Positions 27,015-35,649 of a stretch of DNA of 59,701 nucleotides are shown here, one piece after another. Source of the DNA: Lachnospiraceae bacterium (lineage in GTDB: Bacteria; Bacillota; Clostridia; Lachnospirales; Lachnospiraceae). The notes under the pieces are model-generated. The model was not told the origin of the DNA and did no database searches. It worked only from the letters and a program-made list of their open reading frames with translations. The translations under genes were made by a program, and so were the position numbers. Location: the NCBI GenBank assembly GCA_024687125.1, contig JAILFA010000003.1, positions 1 to 59,701 on the forward strand, given 5' to 3'. Each line of letters opens with the position of its first letter. Within the stretch, counting starts at the first letter, position 1.

Positions 27015-28448
27015 CTATCCTAGTCTGGCGCGGGCCTTAAGATACGGACCGCCGTCCGAGACCTTGACCCATTCCTTGTGTCCTTTACCGCAGGCGCCGC
27101 TGCCGAAAGAGAGTTTTTCTCTGCCCACCATTGAAACAGAACCCAGCAGATCCGGCACATAACCTGTCATCACGACCGGTGCGACCATCCTGCCGGTCAG
27201 CTTTCCGTCAATGATCTCCCTGCCTCTTGCAACGATGCACTGGATGCCCCAGTGTTTGGGATCCTCCATGCCGGAATAAACACCGTCCAGCAGATATCCC
27301 TTTTTGACCGAAGCGATCATGTCCTCCGGCGTATCCTCTCCGCTGTCAAACAGCGTGTTGGTCATGCGGGTATAGACTTTGTGCTCGAAGTTCTCGCGCT
27401 TGCCGTTGCCTGTAGGCACCGTGCCAAGGCGCAGCGCAGACAGCGCATCACAGACACCGGTCTTCAGGATCCCGTGATCGATCTCCGTCACATCTCCTGC
27501 GGGTGTCCCCTCATCGTCGAACGCATAGCTTGCCACATCCACCACGCACGCGGCTCCCTCATGCATGGACACCAGATCGGATCCCACACGTTTGCCGATA
27601 TACTCAGCCCCCAGCGCACGTTTTTTGACGAACATATCCATCTCCACACCGTGGCCGAAAGCCTCATGCGCGATGAGTCCGGCGACATCCGGTGTCGTGA
27701 TGATGTCATACTCTCCCGGAACGACCCTGCCTGCCGAGAGCATGGCGATCGTCGTATCCACCAGCTCACGGATCTTATCGGCGAGATCCCCGATGATCTG
27801 TGGCCCGCGGCGTCCGGAAGCATCCATATAGGACATTTCGGTCCGGTCACCCGCCGTACCGACGGCGCGAAGCCACGCATCGGAATAGACGTAGCTCTGT
27901 CTCTCATCCCGGTGTTCGGTAAGGAACATTTTGTTCACATGTGTTGAGGAAACCTGTGCCTGGCATTCAACGATGCGCGGATCCATGGCGACCGCCTCGT
28001 CACTGAATGACTGCAGCCGGCGCATGAGCGCCTCCGGATCTTCCTCCTCCGGAAGCGAGTCCGTCTCCATCTCGGAAAAGATCGTCAGCGGCGTATCCTC
28101 GAGCCGCGGTGTATCATACACCTTTGTCCCCGTCTCGGCGAGGATTCCGAGCTGCGCGTCGAGTACTCCGCGGATCGTGGCAGCCAGCGCTCCGACATCC
28201 GCAAGGTCACGTGCATTGAACGCATACTCACTGTAGAGACCGTCGCGGTGTACCCGGACGACCATGCCTCGTTCCGTCGTCATCGTCCGGCGCTCCAGGA
28301 CCTTGTTTGTCTGCGATGCCATGATCCTGAAGCCCGCCGAATCCGTTGCAAGAACGCTTATATAATCATAATGTGACGAAAGGGCCGCGATCAGTTCCTT
28401 AAGAGGGCCGGACTGCTGCGTGAGCCACACGGAAAACGGTGCCTTCAT
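27015..28448 (-). CDS. tldD: TldD metallopeptidase
   Basis: Zinc peptidase subunit, 477 residues. The catalytic HEAFGH is at 261-266, inside the conserved GLIAHEAFGHGVEMDMF, with the downstream GTCVVD-like segment (EGAACVVDVASYAFDDEGTPAGD) and the C-terminal GACGKGHKEWVKVSDGGPYL. It overlaps the stop of the HD-GYP-GGDEF gene by 4 bp and is followed by tldE after 16 bp, so the three genes form one operon. The link between a c-di-GMP enzyme and this peptidase is unusual. Confidence 0.92.
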   Translation of the reverse strand: MKAPFSVWLTQQSGPLKELIAALSSHYDYISVLATDSAGFRIMASQTNKVLERRTMTTERGMVVRVHRDGLYSEYAFNARDLADVGALAATIRGVLDAQLGILAETGTKVYDTPRLEDTPLTIFSEMETDSLPEEEDPEALMRRLQSFSDEAVAMDPRIVECQAQVSSTHVNKMFLTEHRDERQSYVYSDAWLRAVGTAGDRTEMSYMDASGRRGPQIIGDLADKIRELVDTTIAMLSAGRVVPGEYDIITTPDVAGLIAHEAFGHGVEMDMFVKKRALGAEYIGKRVGSDLVSMHEGAACVVDVASYAFDDEGTPAGDVTEIDHGILKTGVCDALSALRLGTVPTGNGKRENFEHKVYTRMTNTLFDSGEDTPEDMIASVKKGYLLDGVYSGMEDPKHWGIQCIVARGREIIDGKLTGRMVAPVVMTGYVPDLLGSVSMVGREKLSFGSGACGKGHKEWVKVSDGGPYLKARARLG

Positions 28449-30649
28449 GAATCTTCCTTTTCTTTGCTGTCGTCCTGAATGCTGGCGATCCGGTATTCCA
28501 GGGACATAATCTCACGGCGCTCGCTGTGCTGGCCGTACATGTGATAGAATTTCTTTTCGATCTCGCCGACAACCTCTTTGACATGGACTGGCGTGTCATC
28601 CACAAAGGTAACGATACGCTGGGTCGACGAATAGGTGCTGATCGCCTCCGAATCGTGAACCACCTCCAGGATCGCCTTGTCCGCGCATGCCAGCGCCTTG
28701 TCCCTGTCCTCCACGGACGGTTCTCCCACCGTCTCGGAAGGCGTCAGCGTAAACATGACAAGCGTGACATTGTGCCTGCGGTCCTTGACCACATCCGTGA
28801 TGAACTCGAACATCCGGAAGAAATCCTGCTGCCCGAGTACCATCGAATCCGAGAAGTTGTCCTTGAAGCGGATCGCGTCCACGAGCTTGGAAAGCTCCTG
28901 TCTTGAGAGATCCTCCTCCATGTTTTCCACCTGCCGGTAGAAATAGAAGCTGTCCTTGCCGGACTGTTTCATGAAATACAGAGCCTTGTCCGCCTCCGCG
29001 AGAGCATCCGCAAATGTCTGCTTCGTATCCTCGTGAATGGAGATACCGACCGAGGCCGTAAGTCTGCCGCCGCAGGTGTCGAGCGCGATGAACCGGACCC
29101 CCTCCAGCAGCTGCTTCATCTGTGCCGAGATCTCATCCGTATCCGTTGTGCCCGGGATGTAGCAGACAAATTCATCCCCGCCGAAACGCGAGACAATGAT
29201 ATCCGGATTCATGCACTGCAGCAGATCCACGATCTGCAGCAGGTAGAAATCTCCCATGCGCACTCCCTGCTCGCGGTTGATCCGGCGCATATCATCAATA
29301 TTGAAATAGAACAGGAAGCCCGTCGTATCGCGCATTGCCACGGCGATGAAACGCTCACCGGCACTGCGGTTGTACACCTTGGTCAGCTGGTCACGCTGCG
29401 CAGCCTCCGCAAGACGCTTGGTCTGGTCCTCCATAACGACATCCAGCAGACGGTTTGCTCCTTCCATCTGCTCCGGGACCTCGGTCAGCAGACTGCTTCC
29501 GTCCAGTTTTTCCAGGAAGCGCAGGAACGCGTCGGTGACATCCGGGTCGAACTGCGTACCGCGGCAGCGCTTGACCTCTTCGAGGACCACCCGGTGGTTC
29601 AGATGCTTGCGGTAGATCCTGTTGGAGGTCATGGCATCATAGGAATCCGCCATACAGATGATCCGCGCGATCAGCGGGATCTCCTCCCCCTTGAGACCGT
29701 ACGGATAGCCCTTGCCGTCATACCGCTCATGGTGATACTTGGCTCCGACATCCAGATCCTGCATCATACCGACATCCTTGAGGATATCGCCGCCGATGGT
29801 CGTGTGTTTTTTCATGAGGTCGTATTCCGCGTCCGTCAGCCGTCCGGGCTTGTTGAGCACGGCATCCGGAACACCGATCTTGCCGATGTCATGCAGGAGC
29901 GCGATGTAGCGGATCCGCTCGACATCCTCCCTGCTCAGTCCCATCTCCCGCGCGATCTCTGCGGAATAATCGGAAACACGCCTGGAGTGACCCTTGGTAT
30001 AATCATCCTTGGCATCGATCGTATTTGCGATGGTCTCGATCGTCTGGAAGGTCATCCTCTGGATCTGCGCGGATTTCTCGCCGATCTTTTCCATATACTC
30101 CGCATTGCGCTTCTGGATCTCATCGTAGATCACCGTCGACATCCAGGCGCCCATCATGCAGAGGAACAGGATCACCATCTGGATCTCCGCGTCCCGGCTG
30201 TTTTCCAGCGTGATCGGCTCGTCCCCGGGATACAGGACACGCTTGATGATAAACGCCGCGTTGATCACCATGGCCGTGATACCGCTCCCGATGATCAATG
30301 ACGGCTGGTGATAGAGGATCAGCAGAGCGAAAAGAGGCAGGATATACACAAAGACCAGATTTGTCGCGCCGGTGAACAGGCAGAACAGATAGGTGACAAA
30401 GTAGCTCCCGACCAGATAGTATCTGAGCATGTGATTTGCCGGGTTTACTTTGAATTTCCACAGGCAGAACAGGATCGGCAGAACACCGAACGCCAGACAC
30501 ATGAGGACGTAGCTGTAAGGTCTGAGACCCTTGACCGTTTCAATGCTGTAGGCGATGAACTGGATCGCCACAACAACGCTCCAGCCCGTCAGGATATCAC
30601 GGTTCAGTCGTCTGTCGAGTTCCATTGTGGATTCATCTCTGTTTTTCAT
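28445..30649 (-). CDS. membrane HD-GYP and GGDEF bifunctional c-di-GMP enzyme
   Basis: 734 residues. Five or six membrane helices fill residues 20-175. A short coiled coil leads to an HD-GYP phosphodiesterase domain (about 200-385) with HDIGKIG (His253, Asp254), HHERYDGKGYP (GYP at 314-316). A GGDEF diguanylate cyclase domain follows (about 415-580) with an intact RFGGDEF (GGDEF 490-494) and no RxxD inhibitory site at the usual distance. The last 150 residues are unassigned. The order HD-GYP before GGDEF is the reverse of most bifunctional proteins. Both active sites look complete, so it could make and break c-di-GMP. First gene of the operon with tldD and tldE; ribosome site GGCGGAGGAAT. Confidence 0.92.
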   Translation of the reverse strand: MKNRDESTMELDRRLNRDILTGWSVVVAIQFIAYSIETVKGLRPYSYVLMCLAFGVLPILFCLWKFKVNPANHMLRYYLVGSYFVTYLFCLFTGATNLVFVYILPLFALLILYHQPSLIIGSGITAMVINAAFIIKRVLYPGDEPITLENSRDAEIQMVILFLCMMGAWMSTVIYDEIQKRNAEYMEKIGEKSAQIQRMTFQTIETIANTIDAKDDYTKGHSRRVSDYSAEIAREMGLSREDVERIRYIALLHDIGKIGVPDAVLNKPGRLTDAEYDLMKKHTTIGGDILKDVGMMQDLDVGAKYHHERYDGKGYPYGLKGEEIPLIARIICMADSYDAMTSNRIYRKHLNHRVVLEEVKRCRGTQFDPDVTDAFLRFLEKLDGSSLLTEVPEQMEGANRLLDVVMEDQTKRLAEAAQRDQLTKVYNRSAGERFIAVAMRDTTGFLFYFNIDDMRRINREQGVRMGDFYLLQIVDLLQCMNPDIIVSRFGGDEFVCYIPGTTDTDEISAQMKQLLEGVRFIALDTCGGRLTASVGISIHEDTKQTFADALAEADKALYFMKQSGKDSFYFYRQVENMEEDLSRQELSKLVDAIRFKDNFSDSMVLGQQDFFRMFEFITDVVKDRRHNVTLVMFTLTPSETVGEPSVEDRDKALACADKAILEVVHDSEAISTYSSTQRIVTFVDDTPVHVKEVVGEIEKKFYHMYGQHSERREIMSLEYRIASIQDDSKEKEDS

Positions 30650-30712
30650 AGATATTCCTCCGCCCTGTGCTGTCCTGGAGATTCAGACCGTAAAACCTGA
30701 TCTTATATTGTA

Positions 30713-32146
30713 TCACACATTGATCTCGGCTTCCATGCCCAGGTCCTGTGCATTTGCCTGAAGCAGCGGACGGATCTGCTGCTCAAGAAAGCGGTCGACC
30801 TGATGCGCGCTTGCGCCGATGTATTTGCAGGGATCCAGATTCTTTTTCAGCTCGTCGATATCCTGGTGGAACTTGTCGCTTGCCGCGATCCGCTCCAGGA
30901 GATCATTGTCCTCGCCCTCTTCCTTGACTCTTTTTCCAGCCTCCATGGAAAGCCGGCGGATCTCTTCATGGAGTTCCTGGCGGTCGCCCCCCGCCTCAAC
31001 TTCATCCATCATGATGTTTTCCGATGCCATGAACGGCAGCTCCGCCATCAGATGCTTTCTGATCACTTTGGGATACACAACGAGACCGTTCGTCACATTG
31101 ATGCACAGATCCAGGATCCCGTCCACGGCAAGGAACGCCTCCGCCACCGCGATCCGCTTGTTGGCGGAATCATCCAGCGTCCTCTCCATCCACTGCGAGG
31201 AAGCCGTAAGTGCCGGGTTCAGGGAATCGCTGATCACATAGCGGGCAAGGCTGCAGATGCGCTCACTCCGCATGGGATTTCGCTTATAGGCCATTGCCGA
31301 CGAGCCGATCTGCCCCTTTTCAAACGGTTCCTCCACCTCCTTGAGATGCTGGAGCAGGCGGATATCCGTAGCCATCTTGGACGCGGTGACCGCGATGCCG
31401 GCGAGCACGTTCATGACGCGCTGGTCCTGCTTGCGCGAATAGGTCTGACCGGAGACCGCCATGCAGTAATCGAACCCCATCTTCTCCGCAATCATGGGAT
31501 CAAGGCGATCCACCTTGTCATAATCCCCGTGAAAGAGTTCCAGGAAGGACGCCTGTGTACCGGTCGTGCCTTTGGAGCCCAGAAGTTTCAGGTTCCTGAC
31601 CGCCTCATCGAGATCCTCGAGATCCATGAGGAAATCCTGAAGCCAGAGGCAGGCGCGCTTTCCGACGCTCACGGGCTGTGCCGGCTGGAAATGCGTAAAT
31701 CCCAGTGTGGGAAGTTCTTTGTAGGTATCGGCAAACCGGGCCAGACTGTCCATGACATTGAGGATCTTGACCCTCAGGAGCTTAAGTCCCTCGCGCATGG
31801 TGATGACATCGGTATTGTCACCGACATAGCAGCTGGTCGCGCCCAGATGAATGATCCCCTTGGCCTCCGGGCACTGCTGTCCGTACGCATAGACATGGCT
31901 CATGACGTCATGCCGCACGATGCGCTCGCGCTCCCTGGCCACCTCGTAGTTGATGTCCTCCGCGTGACTCCTGAGCTCGGCAATCTGCGCGTCCGTGATG
32001 GGCAGGCCCAGCTCCTGTTCCGTTTCCGCAAGCGCGATCCACAGACGGCGCCAGGTCCGGAATTTGAAATCGGGCGAAAAAATAAACTGCATCTCCCTGC
32101 TGGCGTATCTGTCAGAAAGCGGGCTCTGATAACGATCTGTCGACAT
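30713..32146 (-). CDS. purB: adenylosuccinate lyase
   Basis: Purine biosynthesis enzyme, 477 residues, acting twice: on SAICAR to give AICAR, and on adenylosuccinate to give AMP. The fumarase-superfamily signature is intact: GSSAMAYKRNPMRSERI, with the catalytic serine in the loop. Also TSCYVGDNTD and GTTGTQASF. It is the last gene of the operon starting at 39293, 24 bp after the coiled-coil protein gene, and has a ribosome site AGGAGAAAAGG. Confidence 0.96.
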   Translation of the reverse strand: MSTDRYQSPLSDRYASREMQFIFSPDFKFRTWRRLWIALAETEQELGLPITDAQIAELRSHAEDINYEVARERERIVRHDVMSHVYAYGQQCPEAKGIIHLGATSCYVGDNTDVITMREGLKLLRVKILNVMDSLARFADTYKELPTLGFTHFQPAQPVSVGKRACLWLQDFLMDLEDLDEAVRNLKLLGSKGTTGTQASFLELFHGDYDKVDRLDPMIAEKMGFDYCMAVSGQTYSRKQDQRVMNVLAGIAVTASKMATDIRLLQHLKEVEEPFEKGQIGSSAMAYKRNPMRSERICSLARYVISDSLNPALTASSQWMERTLDDSANKRIAVAEAFLAVDGILDLCINVTNGLVVYPKVIRKHLMAELPFMASENIMMDEVEAGGDRQELHEEIRRLSMEAGKRVKEEGEDNDLLERIAASDKFHQDIDELKKNLDPCKYIGASAHQVDRFLEQQIRPLLQANAQDLGMEAEINV

Positions 32147-32170
32147 ATCCTTTTCTCCTCTTCTGGTTTA

Positions 32171-33481
32171 CTAGATCCTTCTTCTCGCGACCATATCCAG
32201 GATCTCATCCGCGTATTCCGGATAATCCCGGGCAAGGCGCTCGATCTCCTCGCGGGCGCGCCCCATGACCCGCTTTTCATTGTAGTCCATCCGTTCTCTG
32301 AGGGACTGCCTCTGCTGATTCAGATGATGGCGCACCTCGACCTCCTCCTTATCGCTGACGAGGCCAGACAGCTGGTTCATCCACATATCCGGATACTGAA
32401 GATGGAAATTTCTGAGCATCTGCAGGAGCTCCCGCTGGGATTCCATCAGTGTCTTCTCGGAACCCCGCAGCTTGGCGCGGTCCTCCTTTTCCTTTTCGTA
32501 AAGGTCGACCATCCGTGCCAGTTCCGCTGAATTCTTGACGTTGTACTTGAGCGTCATGTAATTGAGCAGATTCTGATTGTTGACATAACGGATCTTTACG
32601 GTGTTCTGCAGCAGGATCAGCCTCGTGATCCCGCCGTTGACACTCTTACGCTCTCTGCCGGCATTCTGCGCCCGAAAGAACAATACTGTCGCGGAAAGCG
32701 CCGCAAACAGCGCCGCGAGCAGGTATCCGTACCGTACATTCCATCCGAACATCCTGCTCATGATAAACAGGACGACCAGAATACCGCCAAGCAGGACCGC
32801 CACGAAGATCAGCAGGATCTGTGAGGCTGACACCGTTCGATCGAGTTCATCCAGCCGATACTCATACGCGTTGCGCTCATTGTCCAGACGCCGCAGGTCA
32901 TTTCGGATCTTTTTCTGATAGGCTTCCGCTTCGGCGAGGCGGTCGACCGTCTCCTGCCGTTTGGAGCCCATCTCGTGCATCCGTTCAAAATCATTCTGGG
33001 ACATCTGAACATCCCGGCTGTAAAACTGTTCACGGCCGCGGCCGGCATCCAGGATCTTCTGGGCATGCCTTGCTACGGACTCGCGCTGCTTCTTCGGCAG
33101 CGCGTCGATCTCCTCAAGATCCCTGAGATACGCCGTCACCTTGCGGTATTCATACTCCAGCTGGTCCATCTCCAGCTGCGCCTCCGCCATCTGCTGCAGA
33201 CACGCATTCACGAACTCGCGCCTCTCGGCCGGATCGTGCATGTTCATGGATTCGCGGCTGTATACGATCTCTCCCCAGTTGCCTTCCCCGGTCTCCGGCC
33301 TGCGGCGCTTCTTTTTCCTTACGCGCCTCTCTTTTTCGGGCGGTGCGGAGGATGCGGAGATCTCTTTAGCTTCGCGGACAGCGCCTTCCGGACCTTCATA
33401 GATCGGCAGGACCTCTTCCGGGGAGCCCCTGCGTCTGCGTTTCCGCGCCTGCCCCCTGGGTTTTCTGACTCTGGCGCTCAT
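32171..33481 (-). CDS. coiled-coil protein with two membrane helices (unknown function)
   Basis: 436 residues, not recognised as a named family. The N-terminus is strongly basic (RKPRGQARKRRRRGS and RRVRKKKRRR), then a long coiled coil (about 85-215) with many Glu/Arg/Leu heptads, two hydrophobic helices at 221-241 and 251-269, and a second helical charged region to the end. No signal peptide; the hairpin-like pair of helices suggests both ends are cytosolic. Its ATG overlaps the stop of the DUF5716-like gene by 4 bp, so it is translated with it. A membrane anchor or scaffold for the two large partners is an inference. Confidence 0.8.
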   Translation of the reverse strand: MSARVRKPRGQARKRRRRGSPEEVLPIYEGPEGAVREAKEISASSAPPEKERRVRKKKRRRPETGEGNWGEIVYSRESMNMHDPAERREFVNACLQQMAEAQLEMDQLEYEYRKVTAYLRDLEEIDALPKKQRESVARHAQKILDAGRGREQFYSRDVQMSQNDFERMHEMGSKRQETVDRLAEAEAYQKKIRNDLRRLDNERNAYEYRLDELDRTVSASQILLIFVAVLLGGILVVLFIMSRMFGWNVRYGYLLAALFAALSATVLFFRAQNAGRERKSVNGGITRLILLQNTVKIRYVNNQNLLNYMTLKYNVKNSAELARMVDLYEKEKEDRAKLRGSEKTLMESQRELLQMLRNFHLQYPDMWMNQLSGLVSDKEEVEVRHHLNQQRQSLRERMDYNEKRVMGRAREEIERLARDYPEYADEILDMVARRRI

Positions 33482-35649
33482 CCCATTGCTCTCCGGTAAA
33501 CCGCCAGGATCTCCTCCTCGGCGCGGCTCGTCTCCTCATCAAACGCACGCAGATTGCCTGTGTCCAGATAGACATCCAGAGTTCCCAGCAAATGGTTGTC
33601 AGGGCCCGCGGCGAACAGATCCATCGTTTCACCGATCTTCCGCTCCAGCGTCAGCGATTCGGGCGACAGCTCCGGCCGATCCCCGATCGCGCTGATATAC
33701 TCCTCCTCACTCATGGAAAGCCTGAGTGCCGCAAGGTACGCCTCCTTGACCTCGGAATCCCCGGAGAGATCCCACGCCTCCTCCATGCAGGCAGCCGCCG
33801 CTTCATAGTGGAAGAGTCTCGCGTAGATAACTCCCTCATCGTAGAGAAGCCGCGCCAGTGCTACCGGATGCAGCCCTTCCCTGCGGAACGAAGCAACCAT
33901 GTCATGCGCCTCCATCAGACGCCCTTCCCGGATCAGATACTCAATGATCTTCAGTTTCTTCTCCGTGCCGTCTCTGGCATCGCCGTCCCTGAGGACCTTG
34001 TCGATACGTGCCAGCTCCTCGTCAGGAAAGAGACGGACATACTCCAGGATCGTCCCGGCATATACAGCCACGGAGCAGCGCCGTTTTTCAAATTCCCTGA
34101 GCTGATCCGCGAGCGGATCCAGCAGACACTCCTCGGACAGCCAGTCGGGAAGCGCCGTTCCGAACGCTTCCATCGTGAGAAGATAGTCGTTCTTGCTGAT
34201 CAGATAGCAGAGCTCCTCCACGGAAAACACCCTGCGGTCCAGTACCGGTAAAAAGTACGGTCTGCGCGCTTCCCGGCCCGCGCACAGGATCGGCTCCGTG
34301 ATCACGCCGCTCTCCATCCTGTGACCGTCCCCCGGAGCGCCGGAACCGCCATGCGCATCAAGCGCGATAAAGCGTTCCCAGTGCTCTCCGCTCGAGGGAG
34401 CCGTATCGCCGAAACCAAGATCTACCACGGACAGCTTTGCTCTGTCCACGGAAAACATCTCAAGCGAAACCGACAGCCGTGTTGTTCTGCGGTCTCTGAC
34501 CGGCAGACCGAACAGTTCGAGCAGTTCCGTGCGCGCGCCGCTTCCCGACAGCGGTGTGACCTCAATGGCGATCACAGGGTCCTTGTCCAGAATGACCTCC
34601 AGTCTGGCGGATGCTTCACGCCAGGGACTTCCTCCGTCGATCAGCGCGTGATAGTGGCTCTCTCCGCGCTTTCTGACACGGATGCCGAGATTTGCCAGGA
34701 TCCTGTCCGGTCCGAGATACACCGTCTGCGTTTCGGAATCCGAAGGACAGAGTTTTTCGCGCATGCGGAGTACGGCCCCGCGGCTGAAAAGATTGTTTCC
34801 CAGAAAAACCCGGCGGCCGCGGCACAGATACTCGAGCGAATCGGCAAGCCACGCTTCATCAAAGCCTTCCCCGAGCAGATAGACCGCCGTGGCCGGATGC
34901 TCCGTCAGGCGTTTTGTCGCGATCGCAAGAAACGTCTTATCCCTTTCGGCATCGGGCGCCGCCGGAAGCGCATCCTCTTCCAGGCGCTCCACCCCCGCCA
35001 CAAATGGTCTGGTATGATGATTGACCTCATGCCGGTAGCTGACCAGCGAACTGCCGTCGCAGGAAAAAGCGAGCGCCTCCTCTGTCCGCTGCTCTGCGGT
35101 CTGCCCCTCGAGATACCAGTGCAGGCACTCGGCAAAGCTGCACCACTCCACACGCTTAAGAGAGCGGAATCCGGATCTGAGCGCGGCGGCAAGTCCGGCA
35201 AACACCTCCTCCGGAAGATCCGTTTCCAGATCCGTTGCGATCTGGATCGCGGCAAGCTCATCCGCTCCCGAGGATACCCCCTTGAGCTCCATGAACAGGA
35301 GCGAGATCATCTTTTTCAGATAGAGGACAAGAAGCGGCAATCCCTCCAGATCCTCTCCGCCGACGGTCACGCTGTCCGAAGAGCCGGCACGCGCAAGCAG
35401 ATCATCCACTCGCTGTGCTTCTCCGGCTGCCGCGGCCTGGACCGCTTCCCGTCCGAAGAGCCAAAGTCCGTTGTCCCGTCTTTTTGCGAGCACCAGCGGA
35501 AAATCATAAACCTCCGCACCGGCGACAGAACTCAGGGTCTCGGATTCCGCGGCACCGGGCACGAGATAACTGATCTGCGCCGTTTCCTCGGTAAGCCGGA
35601 TCCCCGCGATCACGCCGGTAATGCTGTTGTTATCTTTCCTGTCCGTCAT
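33478..35649 (-). CDS. DUF5716-like protein with actin/Hsp70-like features
   Basis: 723 residues, cytosolic. The first half resembles the actin/Hsp70 ATPase fold: a strand-turn start (GVIAGIRLTEETAQISYLV), a possible phosphate-2 segment (LAFSCDGSSLVSYRH), and an adenosine-like segment AVYLLGEGFDEAWLADSLEYLCRGRRVFLGNNLFSRGA. The first phosphate loop lacks the usual DxGT, so ATP binding is uncertain. The second half is helical repeats (about 520-700), TPR-like. I recall this arrangement as Pfam DUF5716 of Lachnospiraceae. Overlaps of 4 bp with the gene on either side make stoichiometric production likely. No experimental role is known to me. Confidence 0.72.
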   Translation of the reverse strand: MTDRKDNNSITGVIAGIRLTEETAQISYLVPGAAESETLSSVAGAEVYDFPLVLAKRRDNGLWLFGREAVQAAAAGEAQRVDDLLARAGSSDSVTVGGEDLEGLPLLVLYLKKMISLLFMELKGVSSGADELAAIQIATDLETDLPEEVFAGLAAALRSGFRSLKRVEWCSFAECLHWYLEGQTAEQRTEEALAFSCDGSSLVSYRHEVNHHTRPFVAGVERLEEDALPAAPDAERDKTFLAIATKRLTEHPATAVYLLGEGFDEAWLADSLEYLCRGRRVFLGNNLFSRGAVLRMREKLCPSDSETQTVYLGPDRILANLGIRVRKRGESHYHALIDGGSPWREASARLEVILDKDPVIAIEVTPLSGSGARTELLELFGLPVRDRRTTRLSVSLEMFSVDRAKLSVVDLGFGDTAPSSGEHWERFIALDAHGGSGAPGDGHRMESGVITEPILCAGREARRPYFLPVLDRRVFSVEELCYLISKNDYLLTMEAFGTALPDWLSEECLLDPLADQLREFEKRRCSVAVYAGTILEYVRLFPDEELARIDKVLRDGDARDGTEKKLKIIEYLIREGRLMEAHDMVASFRREGLHPVALARLLYDEGVIYARLFHYEAAAACMEEAWDLSGDSEVKEAYLAALRLSMSEEEYISAIGDRPELSPESLTLERKIGETMDLFAAGPDNHLLGTLDVYLDTGNLRAFDEETSRAEEEILAVYRRAMG

